Below the pieces are notes generated by a model. That model was given only the letters and a program-made list of their open reading frames with translations, did not search any database and was not told the origin of the DNA. The translations under genes were made by a program, and so were the position numbers. Of a DNA stretch of 64,000 nucleotides, positions 16,694 to 24,814 are shown piece after piece. The stretch comes from an uncultured Prevotellaceae bacterium (GTDB taxonomy: Bacteria; Bacteroidota; Bacteroidia; Bacteroidales; Muribaculaceae): the NCBI GenBank assembly GCA_900316835.1, contig ONEL01000002.1:225976-289975 (forward strand). The letters are read 5' to 3'. How positions within the stretch are numbered: position 1 is the first letter of the stretch; every line of letters begins with the position of its first letter.

Positions 16694-19600
16694 TTACTTG
16701 GATTTCTTAGTCCACTTGGCGAGGCGGCTATCAATCTCGTTGAAGATTTCACCCTCCTTGCCGGGATAGTTCGACTTGAGGCTACGCAGATAGTCGACGG
16801 CATCTTGCTTCTTGTTTTGGTCATAGTAGATGTCGCACAGCAGGATAAATCCTTTAGCAAGCCAGTAGTTGTGAGGTGTGTCGCTCTCAATCAGAGTGTT
16901 AATGCGCTCCTCGGCAGCGGTGAGGTTGCCGTCGTCATACTGGAATTGCGCCAGCATGTAGGCTGCTTCGGCTCCAGCCTCGCTCTGGGTGTTGGCAGCA
17001 AGAGTTTCAAGGTCGGCATTAGCGGCATGTTGATTGCCCAGGTTAGCGTTGGCCATAGCTCGTGCCAGCATCACCTCTTGCACCTGCTCGTTGTTGAGAG
17101 TGTTAGAGCCCTCAAGCAGATTGTCGGCGCTATTAACGAGCTCATTCCATAATTGAGCCTCACGTGCGGCGCGCACCATTCCCAGTTGAGCTAGTGTGAA
17201 GTTGTCGTCGTTAGTGGCCTTTGTAGCCCAAGTGCTGTAAACGTCGTAGGCCTGTTCACCCTTGCCCTGGTCGAGCAGTATTACACCCTTGAGAGCCATA
17301 GCACGCTGAGCAAACGCTGCATCCTCGTTGCCTTCAAGCGCATCGTTGAGCGCGTCCATGGCACTATTGTAGTCGCGCTTGTTATAGTAGTAGTGACCAA
17401 TGTAGTATTTAGCTTCGCTCACATAGGCGCCATTGGGATAATCACGCAGGTAGTTTTCGAGTTTGCCGATGTTGTTCTTATCAATGTAGTAAGTCTCGGC
17501 AACTTCAAATGTCGTTTTCTCCACTTCCTTGACGTCAATCTTTGGACCACCGGCAATGCCGTTGAGACGACGACTAAAGGTGGTGAGCTCGCCACGGTCG
17601 GCGTAGATGAGCTTAAGGTCATGGGCCGCGGTTTTTGCCTCGTTGCTGGCGGGATAGGTCTCTATCACCTTCCAGTAGTTGGATATTGCTTTGTCAACAT
17701 TGTTGCTGGCTTTTTGAGCCAGTGCCATGCGCAATAGTGCTTCGCGTGCTTCGGGTTGGTCGGGGTACTTAGCTATAAGTGTAGAATAGGAATTGATAGC
17801 GTCGGCAGTCTTTCCTGCCAGCACTTGTGCGTTACCTTTTTCGAGCATAGCCTCAGGCACCTTGCTAGAGTTGGGGTAGGTGTTAATAAGAGCATCTAGT
17901 TGCTCAATCTTCGAGCCATACTGGTTCTTGTCGCCAGCCACAATGGCTTTGCGCAATAGCGCATACTCGGCGGCGGCCTCAACACCTCCACTTGCAGCTT
18001 TTGTGTAGCTGCTCATAGCTCCGTCAAAATCCTTGAGGTAATATTGTGCGTCGGCAATGCGATTGTAGGCGTCACTCACCATTTCGCGGCTCAGAGAGTT
18101 GGTCTCAATACCTTTCTTGAATGCTGTGATAGCATTAGCGTAGTCTTGCTGGTTGAAGAGCGACGAGCCCAGGTTGTATTGTGCGATGCCATAGTTGGCA
18201 TCGTTGCTAGACACCGCATTAACGTAGTCTTGCTGGTTCTTAGCCGCGCTCTTGTAGTCGCCCAGTTGGTATTGTGCCTCGGCAAGCCACAGCTTGCTGT
18301 CGTTGTAGATATTGTTGTCCTTGCTACCCATGTCGACCGCCTGGCTCAGGCTGCTGGCAGCATCAATGGGCTTGTTGTTGCGCAACTGTTGCACGCCCTT
18401 GTGATAGAGTACCGATTGCTTAGCCTGCAGCACCTTGTCGCTAGGGTTCTTGATGTTGTTGATGCTACGCAGTGCCTTATCATAGTCACTAGTGGTGTTG
18501 TAGGCATCGATAAGGTAGTTCTCAACGTTGCTATAGTAGGCCGAATTGGGATACTCATTGAGGAATTGTTCAAACATGTCGATCGACTTGTTGAAAGGAG
18601 TGCGTCCGCCTTGACTCTGGCTAATAGCATAGTTGTAGAACGCTGTCTCACGCACGTTGTTGTCCCAGCGCATGTTAGCGGCGTTTTCAAATGCCAGTGC
18701 GGCACCATTGTAGTCACCACTCTTGAGACGGCTCTGTCCCACATAGAGGTAAGCACTCTGCGTCATGGCGTCGTCGACCTGTGTAACGTCGAGCATGTGC
18801 TCTATCGATTCCTTGTAGTCGCGGTTGTTGAAGTCGACAACTCCCAGCATGTAGGTTGCGGTGCGACGCGAAGGGGAGTCGCTGTCGACGAGCGCGACAA
18901 ATTTCTCAAGAAATGGTTTTGCTTTCGCATTGTTGCCCATGCGGTAGTAGCTTTCACCCACAATGCGGTTCATCTCGGCGGTGAAGTAGTCGTTGGCCTG
19001 GTCTTCGATGAGCGACTCGCCCAGGGTGATGGCATTGCTGTAGTCGCCCTGCTTGTACATGATTTGGCACATATAGTACTGCGACTGGTAGCCCAGCTCG
19101 CCCACGCGGTCCACGCTCTGGAATAGTTCCATGGCGTTGTCGTAGCGCTCGTTGGCATACTCAATATAGGCATTGAAGAACGTTGCCGCGCTACTATATT
19201 GTTTTGTCTTTGAGAGCCGGTCGAAGAGGTTGTGTGCCTCGCTATAGTTGCCCAGCATCAGGTTGCTATAGGCACGACGGTAGAGCACGTCCTCGTCGGT
19301 GTCATCATCAAGGGCTTTCTCGCGCACTTGCTCATAGCTTGTTAATGCTTGTGCAAACTCACCGTGATAGAAATAGTAATCACCCACCTTGGCTCTGGCG
19401 GCTACCGCCAGTGGCTCATAAGGATGATTCTCTATAAACTCTTCAAGCATAGTGAGCGAAACAGGTTTGCCAAGCTCAAAATTATTGAGGGCTATGGTGT
19501 ATTCGGCCTCAATATCTTCATCCCACAGGGGACCTAGATAAGTGTTGAAGTGTGATAGCTGGTGGATTGAGCCCACATAGTTGCGACGGTCATGCATTAG

Positions 19601-19714
19601 CAATCCACGCAAGTTATAGCCTTCACCGTTAGTGTTCATCACAAGTGGCTGAGCCATAGCGAGCCCTGGTGCCGCAAGCACGCATGCAATTAACAAAACT
19701 TTCTTGAGTTCCAT
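16694..19714 (-). CDS. Large exported tetratricopeptide-repeat protein
   Basis: Start chosen at 19714, giving 1006 residues, because a signal peptide begins there (MELKKVLLIACVLAAPGLAMAQ). The frame runs 18 codons further upstream without support. The rest is almost entirely TPR and Sel1-like helix pairs, for example YDNAMELFQSV, NAKAKPFLEKFV, NYGIAQYNLGSSLFNQQDY and AYVSEAKYYIGHYYYNKRDY. Between residues about 600 and 800 the repeats resemble YfgC/BamD-type outer-membrane lipoprotein partners. TPR proteins are scaffolds, and this one is predicted to be periplasmic. The outer-membrane barrel gene follows at once and is the likely partner. No lipobox is present, so anchoring is probably through protein contacts. 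Confidence 0.88.
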   Translation of the reverse strand: MELKKVLLIACVLAAPGLAMAQPLVMNTNGEGYNLRGLLMHDRRNYVGSIHQLSHFNTYLGPLWDEDIEAEYTIALNNFELGKPVSLTMLEEFIENHPYEPLAVAARAKVGDYYFYHGEFAQALTSYEQVREKALDDDTDEDVLYRRAYSNLMLGNYSEAHNLFDRLSKTKQYSSAATFFNAYIEYANERYDNAMELFQSVDRVGELGYQSQYYMCQIMYKQGDYSNAITLGESLIEDQANDYFTAEMNRIVGESYYRMGNNAKAKPFLEKFVALVDSDSPSRRTATYMLGVVDFNNRDYKESIEHMLDVTQVDDAMTQSAYLYVGQSRLKSGDYNGAALAFENAANMRWDNNVRETAFYNYAISQSQGGRTPFNKSIDMFEQFLNEYPNSAYYSNVENYLIDAYNTTSDYDKALRSINNIKNPSDKVLQAKQSVLYHKGVQQLRNNKPIDAASSLSQAVDMGSKDNNIYNDSKLWLAEAQYQLGDYKSAAKNQQDYVNAVSSNDANYGIAQYNLGSSLFNQQDYANAITAFKKGIETNSLSREMVSDAYNRIADAQYYLKDFDGAMSSYTKAASGGVEAAAEYALLRKAIVAGDKNQYGSKIEQLDALINTYPNSSKVPEAMLEKGNAQVLAGKTADAINSYSTLIAKYPDQPEAREALLRMALAQKASNNVDKAISNYWKVIETYPASNEAKTAAHDLKLIYADRGELTTFSRRLNGIAGGPKIDVKEVEKTTFEVAETYYIDKNNIGKLENYLRDYPNGAYVSEAKYYIGHYYYNKRDYNSAMDALNDALEGNEDAAFAQRAMALKGVILLDQGKGEQAYDVYSTWATKATNDDNFTLAQLGMVRAAREAQLWNELVNSADNLLEGSNTLNNEQVQEVMLARAMANANLGNQHAANADLETLAANTQSEAGAEAAYMLAQFQYDDGNLTAAEERINTLIESDTPHNYWLAKGFILLCDIYYDQNKKQDAVDYLRSLKSNYPGKEGEIFNEIDSRLAKWTKKSK

Positions 19715-19765
19715 AATAAAAGTGTGGTATATTGTGTTTCTAATTTTATCTATTAATTTAACTTG

Positions 19766-19773
19766 CAAATATA
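19766..19773 (-). promoter_or_regulatory. -7 box for the TPR-barrel operon
   Basis: The minus strand reads TATATTTG, a full match to TAnnTTTG, 52 bases before the chosen start. No clear -33 box is seen at the right distance. Confidence 0.5.
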
Positions 19774-19952
19774 ATTATTATTTCATTACACTACACACCT
19801 AATAATATTAAAAAGAAAAAAAAATAACTAAAAGCGCATTTGTTACACTATTTTTTGTTTTTGTCAATAATTTTTCTCAATTTTGCATAGCTTACAAATG
19901 TCAATATTTAAAAACAGATATTAGTGAATTAAACCTGTAAAATATAAAAGTT

Positions 19953-21101
19953 ATGGAAACTATCAAATGCCCTTTTTGTGGAAACGTTATGCCAGTTGGC
20001 ACACCTGTGTGCTATAATTGTGGAAAGACACTAACACCCACTGCCGAGGCTACTCCTCCACCAGTGCCCGGCATGCCCCCTCTTCCCGAGCAACCCAAGG
20101 TTGAAGGCATGCCTCCCATCCCTGGTGTGGCGGCCGCGACTACAACCGCGGTGGCGGCCGAGGCTGCCGCCGCCGAACCACCAGCAGTGCCGGAAATACC
20201 TGAAATACCGGCGGTTCCTGAACCACCTGCAGTACCCGAGCCCGTAGCTCCTGCGGTTCCTGAACCACCTGCAGTACCCGAGCCCGTGGCACCAGCAGTT
20301 CCTGAACCACCCGCAGTACCCGAGCCCGTAGCTCCTGCGGTTCCTGAACCACCTGCAGTACCCGAGCCCGTAGCTCCTGCGGTTCCTGAACCACCCGCAG
20401 TACCTGAGCCCGTGGCACCCGCAGCTCCTGAACCACCAGTAGCTCCCGAACCTGTGGCTCCTGTTGAACCTGAGCCAGTTGCGGTTCCCGCGCCCGCGCC
20501 ACCTGTGGCACCCGTTGAGCCAGCCCCTGTGATGGTTCCTGAGAAGAAGAAATCGCCATGGTTGCTCATTGGCATCATAGCTGGAGTTCTTGCTTTAGCA
20601 GGAGCTGGTGTGGCAGCCTATTTCCTTTTGTTTAATGGCGATAAAGATAAACCCAAGGTGGAGCAAACCGACGAGAACTTAAATGTGGAAAGCTTTAGCA
20701 CCGATGTTGAGGAAGGCAATAGTGGTGATGTTGTTGAGACCCCAGGAGAGAATGATGGTGACCAGGGTGAGACTGATGGTGACCAGGGCGAAAATGATGG
20801 TAATGGTCCTTCAATCGATGAACCTAAGCCTGAAGTAGATATCCAGCCAGCCACCAGGCCCGATGTTGATCATCAAGTTGAGAAAATGCGCCAGCAGGCC
20901 GAGAAGCAACGCCAGCAAGCTGAAAAACTGCGAAAGCAGGCTCAGCAGCAAGCTGAACGTCAGCGCCAGCAAGCTGAGAAGCAACGTCAGCAACAACAGC
21001 AACAACAGCGTCAGCAGCAACAGCAGCAACAACAACAGCAACAACACCGTGATCTCAACTACGAGCGCTTGCGCAATGGTGCTGGTCAGCGTGCTTTCTA
21101 A
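19953..21101 (+). CDS. Zinc-ribbon membrane protein with Pro-rich repeats and Gln-rich coiled-coil tail
   Basis: 382 residues in five parts. Residues 1-24 form a zinc ribbon (CPFCGNVMPVGTPVCYNCG). Residues about 30-200 are a Pro/Ala/Val/Glu-rich stalk with five exact and one degenerate copy of a 14-residue unit (VPEPPAVPEPVAPA). Residues about 203-226 are one membrane helix (LLIGIIAGVLALAGAGVAAYF). Residues about 230-300 are acidic, with GDQGETDGDQG-like repeats. Residues about 300-372 are a Lys/Arg/Gln coiled coil (RQQAEKQRQQAEKLRKQ) running into a polyglutamine tract. There is no signal peptide, so the zinc ribbon and stalk are probably cytoplasmic and the coiled coil outside, or the reverse. 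The function is not recognisable. The repeats make length variation between strains likely. Confidence 0.85.
   Translation: METIKCPFCGNVMPVGTPVCYNCGKTLTPTAEATPPPVPGMPPLPEQPKVEGMPPIPGVAAATTTAVAAEAAAAEPPAVPEIPEIPAVPEPPAVPEPVAPAVPEPPAVPEPVAPAVPEPPAVPEPVAPAVPEPPAVPEPVAPAVPEPPAVPEPVAPAAPEPPVAPEPVAPVEPEPVAVPAPAPPVAPVEPAPVMVPEKKKSPWLLIGIIAGVLALAGAGVAAYFLLFNGDKDKPKVEQTDENLNVESFSTDVEEGNSGDVVETPGENDGDQGETDGDQGENDGNGPSIDEPKPEVDIQPATRPDVDHQVEKMRQQAEKQRQQAEKLRKQAQQQAERQRQQAEKQRQQQQQQQRQQQQQQQQQQQHRDLNYERLRNGAGQRAF
20214..20465 (+). repeat. 42-bp tandem repeat inside the zinc-ribbon protein gene
   Basis: Five copies of a 42-bp unit start at 20214, 20256, 20298, 20340 and 20382, with a sixth degenerate copy at 20424. 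They differ mostly at third codon positions and encode the same 14 residues, so the repeat is maintained at protein level. Confidence 0.9.
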
Positions 21102-21156
21102 AACATTTTGCCAGCCAGCCACATCAGGCTAGCGGTAATGCACAGTCATGACAAAA

Positions 21157-21198
21157 CTAAAGGAGTTTCACTCAAGCGATGGGTGAAACTCCTTTTAG
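21157..21198. terminator. Bidirectional terminator between zinc-ribbon gene and hpf
   Basis: CTAAAGGAGTTTCAC (21157-21171) pairs with GTGAAACTCCTTTTAG (21183-21198), with one bulged T, between convergent genes. Confidence 0.8.
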
Positions 21199-21262
21199 CT
21201 ATTGCTTCAATCAATCACTAATGCCAATGTGACTTGTTGAGCAAGATGATATGTATTTATAA

Positions 21263-21556
21263 TTACTTGTCTTTCTTGGTTTTCTCAAGCTGGCGCTTTA
21301 GGGCATCGACTGCTACATCAATAGCCTCTTCAAACGTGTCGGCCACCTTGTTGGCAAACAAGTCGTCGCGTTGGGGAACAAACAGTTTGATACTGGCCTC
21401 TTTGTTCATAGCGGTCTCGGGTTTAACAACTTTCAATGTCACCTCAGCATTGGTGATTTCCTCATGATGCTTAACGAGTTTTTCAACTTTCTTGTTGATG
21501 AACTGCTCTAGTTTCTCTGTTGCATCAAAATGAATGGCTTTTACTTTAATTTCCAT
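21263..21556 (-). CDS. hpf: Ribosome hibernation promoting factor (short HPF/RaiA family)
   Basis: 97 residues, the short form without the C-terminal dimerisation domain. HPF/RaiA binds the tRNA channel of the 30S subunit in stationary phase and silences ribosomes. The beta-alpha-beta-beta-beta-alpha pattern is visible: VKAIHFDATEKLEQFINKKV, ITNAEVTLKVVKP, ASIKLFVPQRDDLFANKVAD and TFEEAIDVAVDALKRQLEK. One base separates it from the xer stop, so the two are translated from one message. The xer-hpf pairing is conserved in Bacteroidota, often next to rpsU and tuf, neither of which is present here. Confidence 0.93.
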   Translation of the reverse strand: MEIKVKAIHFDATEKLEQFINKKVEKLVKHHEEITNAEVTLKVVKPETAMNKEASIKLFVPQRDDLFANKVADTFEEAIDVAVDALKRQLEKTKKDK

Positions 21557-21557
21557 A

Positions 21558-22457
21558 TTAGCCTCCTTTGTTAAGTGCCCTGGGATGGGCGAGTTTATAA
21601 TTATTTTTCAATTCACTAAAAGTCACATGTGTGTAGATTTGGGTTGTAGCGAGCGATTCATGCCCAAGCAGCTCTTTAACACTGTTGATCGCGGCACCGT
21701 CGTTGAGCATTGCGGTAGCAAAACTGTGGCGCAACACGTGGGGACTGCGCTTGCTCGTTACGCCCACTTCTTGCAACGCTCGATGCACAATGCGGTACAC
21801 GAGCATGGGGTAGAGAGGATTGCCGTCTTCTTTGACAAAAAAATGCTCGCACCCTCTCACTAGCTCATCTCGCAAGAGGCGGTAGCTGTCTATTGCCTGT
21901 GCAAGTTCTGTGCCAAACGGGATTATGCGATCCTTGTCACGCTTGCCGTGCACTTTGAGCTCGCCACTGGCAGTGTCCACGTTGCGGTCGAGAAGGTCAA
22001 GGAGCTCGGCGCGGCGTATTCCTGTCTCATATAGCATCATCACTATCAGGCGGTTGCGCACTTGCACAAAGTCGGTCTCATCAATCTCTTGATCGAGTAG
22101 CTCATCCATGCTACTGCTTCGCACCAGTTGTGGCAGTCGCTTGGGAATTCGTGCCAATTCTACCGCAGCCGCCGGGCTGTCGCTTGCCATGCCCTGCTTC
22201 ATGAGCCACTTGTAGAATGAGCGCACGGCTTGCACTTTGCGCCGCATGGTGCGGGCACTGTCGCCCTGCTTGTTGAGGTGGAGCATCCAAGCCCTGATGT
22301 CGCCTGTTGTCACGCTTTTCACATCGAGTGCCTCCTTGCCGCCGGTGAGAAATTGCTCCCATTGCTCCAAGTCGCAGCGATAGGCGACAACGGTGTGGGG
22401 CGAGAGGTTTTTCTCTAGCCTAATGAATTGCAAGTAGTTGTCAATTTCTTTACCCAT
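21558..22457 (-). CDS. Tyrosine recombinase of the XerC/XerD type
   Basis: 299 residues, typical of Xer proteins, which resolve chromosome dimers at dif. The N-terminal SAM-like core-binding domain covers about 1-85 (YLQFIRLEKNLSPHTVVAYR). The catalytic domain has the full tyrosine recombinase set: Arg in ETGIRRAELLDL, Lys in VHGKRDKDR, His-x-x-Arg in PHVLRHSFATAML, and His and Tyr in LLGHESLATTQIYTHV. The length, lack of extensions and coupling to hpf favour the housekeeping Xer enzyme over an integrase of a mobile element. Whether it corresponds to XerC or XerD cannot be decided here. Confidence 0.92.
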   Translation of the reverse strand: MGKEIDNYLQFIRLEKNLSPHTVVAYRCDLEQWEQFLTGGKEALDVKSVTTGDIRAWMLHLNKQGDSARTMRRKVQAVRSFYKWLMKQGMASDSPAAAVELARIPKRLPQLVRSSSMDELLDQEIDETDFVQVRNRLIVMMLYETGIRRAELLDLLDRNVDTASGELKVHGKRDKDRIIPFGTELAQAIDSYRLLRDELVRGCEHFFVKEDGNPLYPMLVYRIVHRALQEVGVTSKRSPHVLRHSFATAMLNDGAAINSVKELLGHESLATTQIYTHVTFSELKNNYKLAHPRALNKGG

Positions 22458-22512
22458 AGCAATAGTGCAATTTGGAACTCAGTGTTATTATCGTGACGCT
22501 ACTAAGTTATAC

Positions 22513-22549
22513 AAAAATCGCAATAAAACCAAATTTATTGCGATTTTTT
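22513..22549. terminator. Terminator between the envelope-gene run and xer
   Basis: AAATCGCAATAAA (22515-22527) pairs perfectly with TTTATTGCGATTT (22534-22546) around a 6-base loop, with A and T runs on either side. It ends the minus-strand run 29246-22632. Confidence 0.85.
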
Positions 22550-22631
22550 GACAAATAATCTTGCTTTTTTTAATTTTATCCCAATTTGGACATTAGGATT
22601 TATGCACTCCAGTAATGAGTAGCTCAGCCTG

Positions 22632-23141
22632 TTATGGGCATGTGGTGAGGGGGTTGGTGCAGAAGTGGTCACTCAGTCCCCAACCTGTGTACTTGCCGTC
22701 GACCGACTCCACTTTAACCCACTTTCCCTTGATGCCGATTGGGTGGAAATCAAGATATTTCTCTCCCTTGAACACTAGCTTGCCCTTGGTGCTAGGGGTC
22801 TTATATAGCTTGGTATAGTTACTTCCCATGGTTGCCAACATGAGCAACGATTGATGAATCCAATATCCGGTCTTCGAGCCATTAAGGGTTATGGTTTTCT
22901 CATCGTCGCCATACTGTTCCACGTCGGAGTCAATCTTCCACCATCCATTTTTCACGTCAAGCAGTGTCACCACAAATGCCTCGCTAGTGGGTAACGTTGC
23001 TACCACTTTTCCATTAGGGGCATTACGCACGTTGGTGGCAGCGCCATCATTATCAATAATATAGGCTTGCACAAGTCCTTGCGCACTAGCCAAAACTGGC
23101 ATTAATAAAACAGCAAATAATAATAAAGCATTTTTTTTCAT
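22632..23141 (-). CDS. Exported SH3-like domain protein
   Basis: 169 residues with a signal peptide (MKKNALLLFAVLLMPVLASA). The middle is a bacterial SH3-type fold: a first strand pair AYIIDNDGAATNVRNAPNGK, then VVATLPTSEAFVVTLLDVKNGWWKI and GYWIHQSLL. The second half (KLVFKGEKYLDFHPIGIKGKWVKVESV, GWGL) looks like another SH3-type unit. Such domains often bind peptidoglycan or peptides in the periplasm. It begins two bases after the stop of the preceding gene, so translation is probably coupled. It is the last gene of a long same-strand run. Confidence 0.8.
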   Translation of the reverse strand: MKKNALLLFAVLLMPVLASAQGLVQAYIIDNDGAATNVRNAPNGKVVATLPTSEAFVVTLLDVKNGWWKIDSDVEQYGDDEKTITLNGSKTGYWIHQSLLMLATMGSNYTKLYKTPSTKGKLVFKGEKYLDFHPIGIKGKWVKVESVDGKYTGWGLSDHFCTNPLTTCP

Positions 23142-23143
23142 GA

Positions 23144-23458
23144 TTATTTTTCTTTTGTAGGGTTTATATAATCAGTTGAAAACTTTCTTTTTTTTCGGCC
23201 CAGGATGGCTTTTAGACGCTTGTAACCTTCCACGCCCAGGATGGTGATGCCACTATATTGAAAGGTTTTAGCTAGTCCCAACCACACTACCCACCACAGC
23301 CACTTTCCATAAGCGCTCATCCAGGTGATGATGCTCAAATCTTTTATCCAGGGTATTACTGGGAAAAAAGAGATTAGGTAGCATGGCACACACATGGCGA
23401 GCACAATGACACCTGTGCGAAATGACAGTTTCGATAGCCAGCGCTTGATGGTTTCCAT
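23144..23458 (-). CDS. Small membrane protein with two helices
   Basis: 104 residues. Two hydrophobic segments (about residues 14-34 and 50-72) are separated by PVIPWIKDLSIITW, and the tail is strongly basic (GRKKRKFSTDY). The general layout recalls short transporter-associated suffix domains, but I cannot confirm membership. It lies between a DUF4919 gene and the SH3-like gene, with two bases to the latter. Function unknown. A role tied to its exported neighbours is likely only by position. Confidence 0.7.
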   Translation of the reverse strand: METIKRWLSKLSFRTGVIVLAMCVPCYLISFFPVIPWIKDLSIITWMSAYGKWLWWVVWLGLAKTFQYSGITILGVEGYKRLKAILGRKKRKFSTDYINPTKEK

Positions 23459-23505
23459 GGTGATGCAGTAATTATGTGATGTATGGAGAGTGAATAAGGC
23501 AAGAT

Positions 23506-24222
23506 TTAGAAATCGTCGGGGAACTTGCGGGCTGCCTCCTTAAGCATGCGCGAAACATCGAAGTAGAAATCCTTGGTCTTCGTTTCATCGGTTTCGCTAG
23601 TGGCTTTGATGCAGTCAATTCCGCCCGAGAGCTCCTGATGGTCTTTTGCGACATATCCCAGGAAGTTGATGAGCGTGTACTCATGCTCGGGATATAGCAC
23701 TACCCAGGGTTCTTCCTCAGTGCCGCGTCCGCTCGACATGATGGCGGCTATGAGTTTGTCGAGGCGATACTGGCGCACAGCGGCTCGTGCATATTTTTTC
23801 TTTTGCTTGAGAGCATAGATGTAGTAGTTCAGTTGCTCTATATCGAAGATGTTGTCGTCGAGTGCTTGCACGGCATATTCCTCAATCTTGTCACACTCCT
23901 CGCGGCTGAGGGGTTGTTTATAGTAGAGTTGTTCCACCTCGTCTTTGTTTTCAAACTCAGTGTGGCGGAACGGGTTATAGTCCTCTTGGAAAATGAAGCC
24001 ATAGTAGAGGTCGCGATAGGCCTCAAAGTTCATGATGGTATCGTTGCTCTTGAACGAGCGCACCAGTTTGGGGTAATAGTAACGCGAATAGGGGTCGAGG
24101 GTTTCTCGTTTTATCTTGTCGAAGTCCACTTCACGCACCTCAAAGCGGTATTGTGCATGCATGCTCATCAACAGCGAGCCACATGCCACAAGGATTAATG
24201 CTATAAATAGTTTTTGTTTCAT
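23506..24222 (-). CDS. DUF4919 family exported protein
   Basis: 238 residues. A signal peptide (MKQKLFIALILVACGSLLMSMHAQ) is followed by the DUF4919 core: YYYPKLVRSFKSNDTIMNFE, YRDLYYGFIFQEDYNPF, YYKQPLSREECDKI and a C-terminal WVVLYPEHEYTLINFLGY. The family is restricted largely to Bacteroidota and has no experimentally assigned function that I know of. The mostly helical central part (EEYAVQALDDNIFDIEQLNYY) looks repeat-like. It begins 19 bases after the previous gene and is probably part of the operon. Confidence 0.82.
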   Translation of the reverse strand: MKQKLFIALILVACGSLLMSMHAQYRFEVREVDFDKIKRETLDPYSRYYYPKLVRSFKSNDTIMNFEAYRDLYYGFIFQEDYNPFRHTEFENKDEVEQLYYKQPLSREECDKIEEYAVQALDDNIFDIEQLNYYIYALKQKKKYARAAVRQYRLDKLIAAIMSSGRGTEEEPWVVLYPEHEYTLINFLGYVAKDHQELSGGIDCIKATSETDETKTKDFYFDVSRMLKEAARKFPDDF

Positions 24223-24241
24223 TGTCGATTAATTACTACTG

Positions 24242-24739
24242 TCATTTGATATCAAACACAAAGCCTTCTACTGCGAGACCCATCATTGCCACGGCAACTA
24301 TCACAGCCAGACCTTTGGCGCAAAGGTACTGAATAAAATTGGATTTTGGAAATTTCAGCCATTTGCCATGGGGAGTCATGCTGAAGGCCAGTTGTCCCAT
24401 TATTGTGCCCAAAATCGTTCCCAGAACCATGAAGCGGGCTTCGACCAGCATTCCCAGCAAGCATCCCATTATTGCTCCTAGGGCAAGATATAAATTGCCC
24501 GTGCTCTTGCCGCCAGGCTCGCCTTTGGGCTGGAGGTACTTGATGCCCATCACCATTAGTGTTGTCACGCCATAGAAGATGAATATCCATTGTGGAAAAG
24601 TGGTGTAGGTGCTCAAGTGCATGAGCCACAGCCCGGCATAGGCTGGCAGGGCGGCGGCAATCCATGGCTTGAACAGTAGCACGAGTGCCAGTAGCATGAG
24701 CACAATGCCCGCAATGAGAAGAATTTTGCTTAATATCAT
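24242..24739 (-). CDS. Multi-spanning membrane protein, unknown function
   Basis: 165 residues with about five hydrophobic helices: ILLIAGIVLMLLALVLL, an aromatic second helix, WIFIFYGVTTLMVMGI, a Gly-rich pair around LALGAIMGCLLGMLVE and LGTILGTIMGQLAF, and a last VIVAVAMMGLAVEGFVF. The Gly-x-x-x-Gly patterns recall DUF456-like small membrane proteins, but I would not assign a family. It sits between the HD phosphodiesterase gene (75 bases upstream) and DUF4919 (19 bases downstream). Confidence 0.72.
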   Translation of the reverse strand: MILSKILLIAGIVLMLLALVLLFKPWIAAALPAYAGLWLMHLSTYTTFPQWIFIFYGVTTLMVMGIKYLQPKGEPGGKSTGNLYLALGAIMGCLLGMLVEARFMVLGTILGTIMGQLAFSMTPHGKWLKFPKSNFIQYLCAKGLAVIVAVAMMGLAVEGFVFDIK

Positions 24740-24814
24740 GATTGATAAACAGTGGATACTTTCGATATAAATAACTTTTTTTATTACTTTTTTGCAAGCT
24801 GGGGAGTTAGGTTT

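Noticed and set aside
18044..19126. 360-codon open frame on the plus strand
   Set aside because: It lies wholly inside the TPR gene on the opposite strand. The TPR frame has a signal peptide and repeats, while this one has no recognisable family.
20214..20465. Possible CRISPR array
   Set aside because: The 42-bp units are directly adjacent, without spacers, and encode a protein repeat.
20012..20578. Long Gly/Ser/Ala-rich open frame on the minus strand
   Set aside because: It is the antisense of the Pro-rich repeat of the zinc-ribbon protein. Its composition is a by-product of the repeat and it has no start context or domain.
20811..21122. Leucine-rich open frame on the minus strand
   Set aside because: It is the antisense of the Gln-rich coiled coil (CAG/CAA read backwards gives Leu). 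It is not a real membrane protein.
21558..22457. Integrase of a mobile element
   Set aside because: It has the size and domain set of a housekeeping Xer protein, is coupled to hpf, and there is no attachment-site duplication or cargo beside it.
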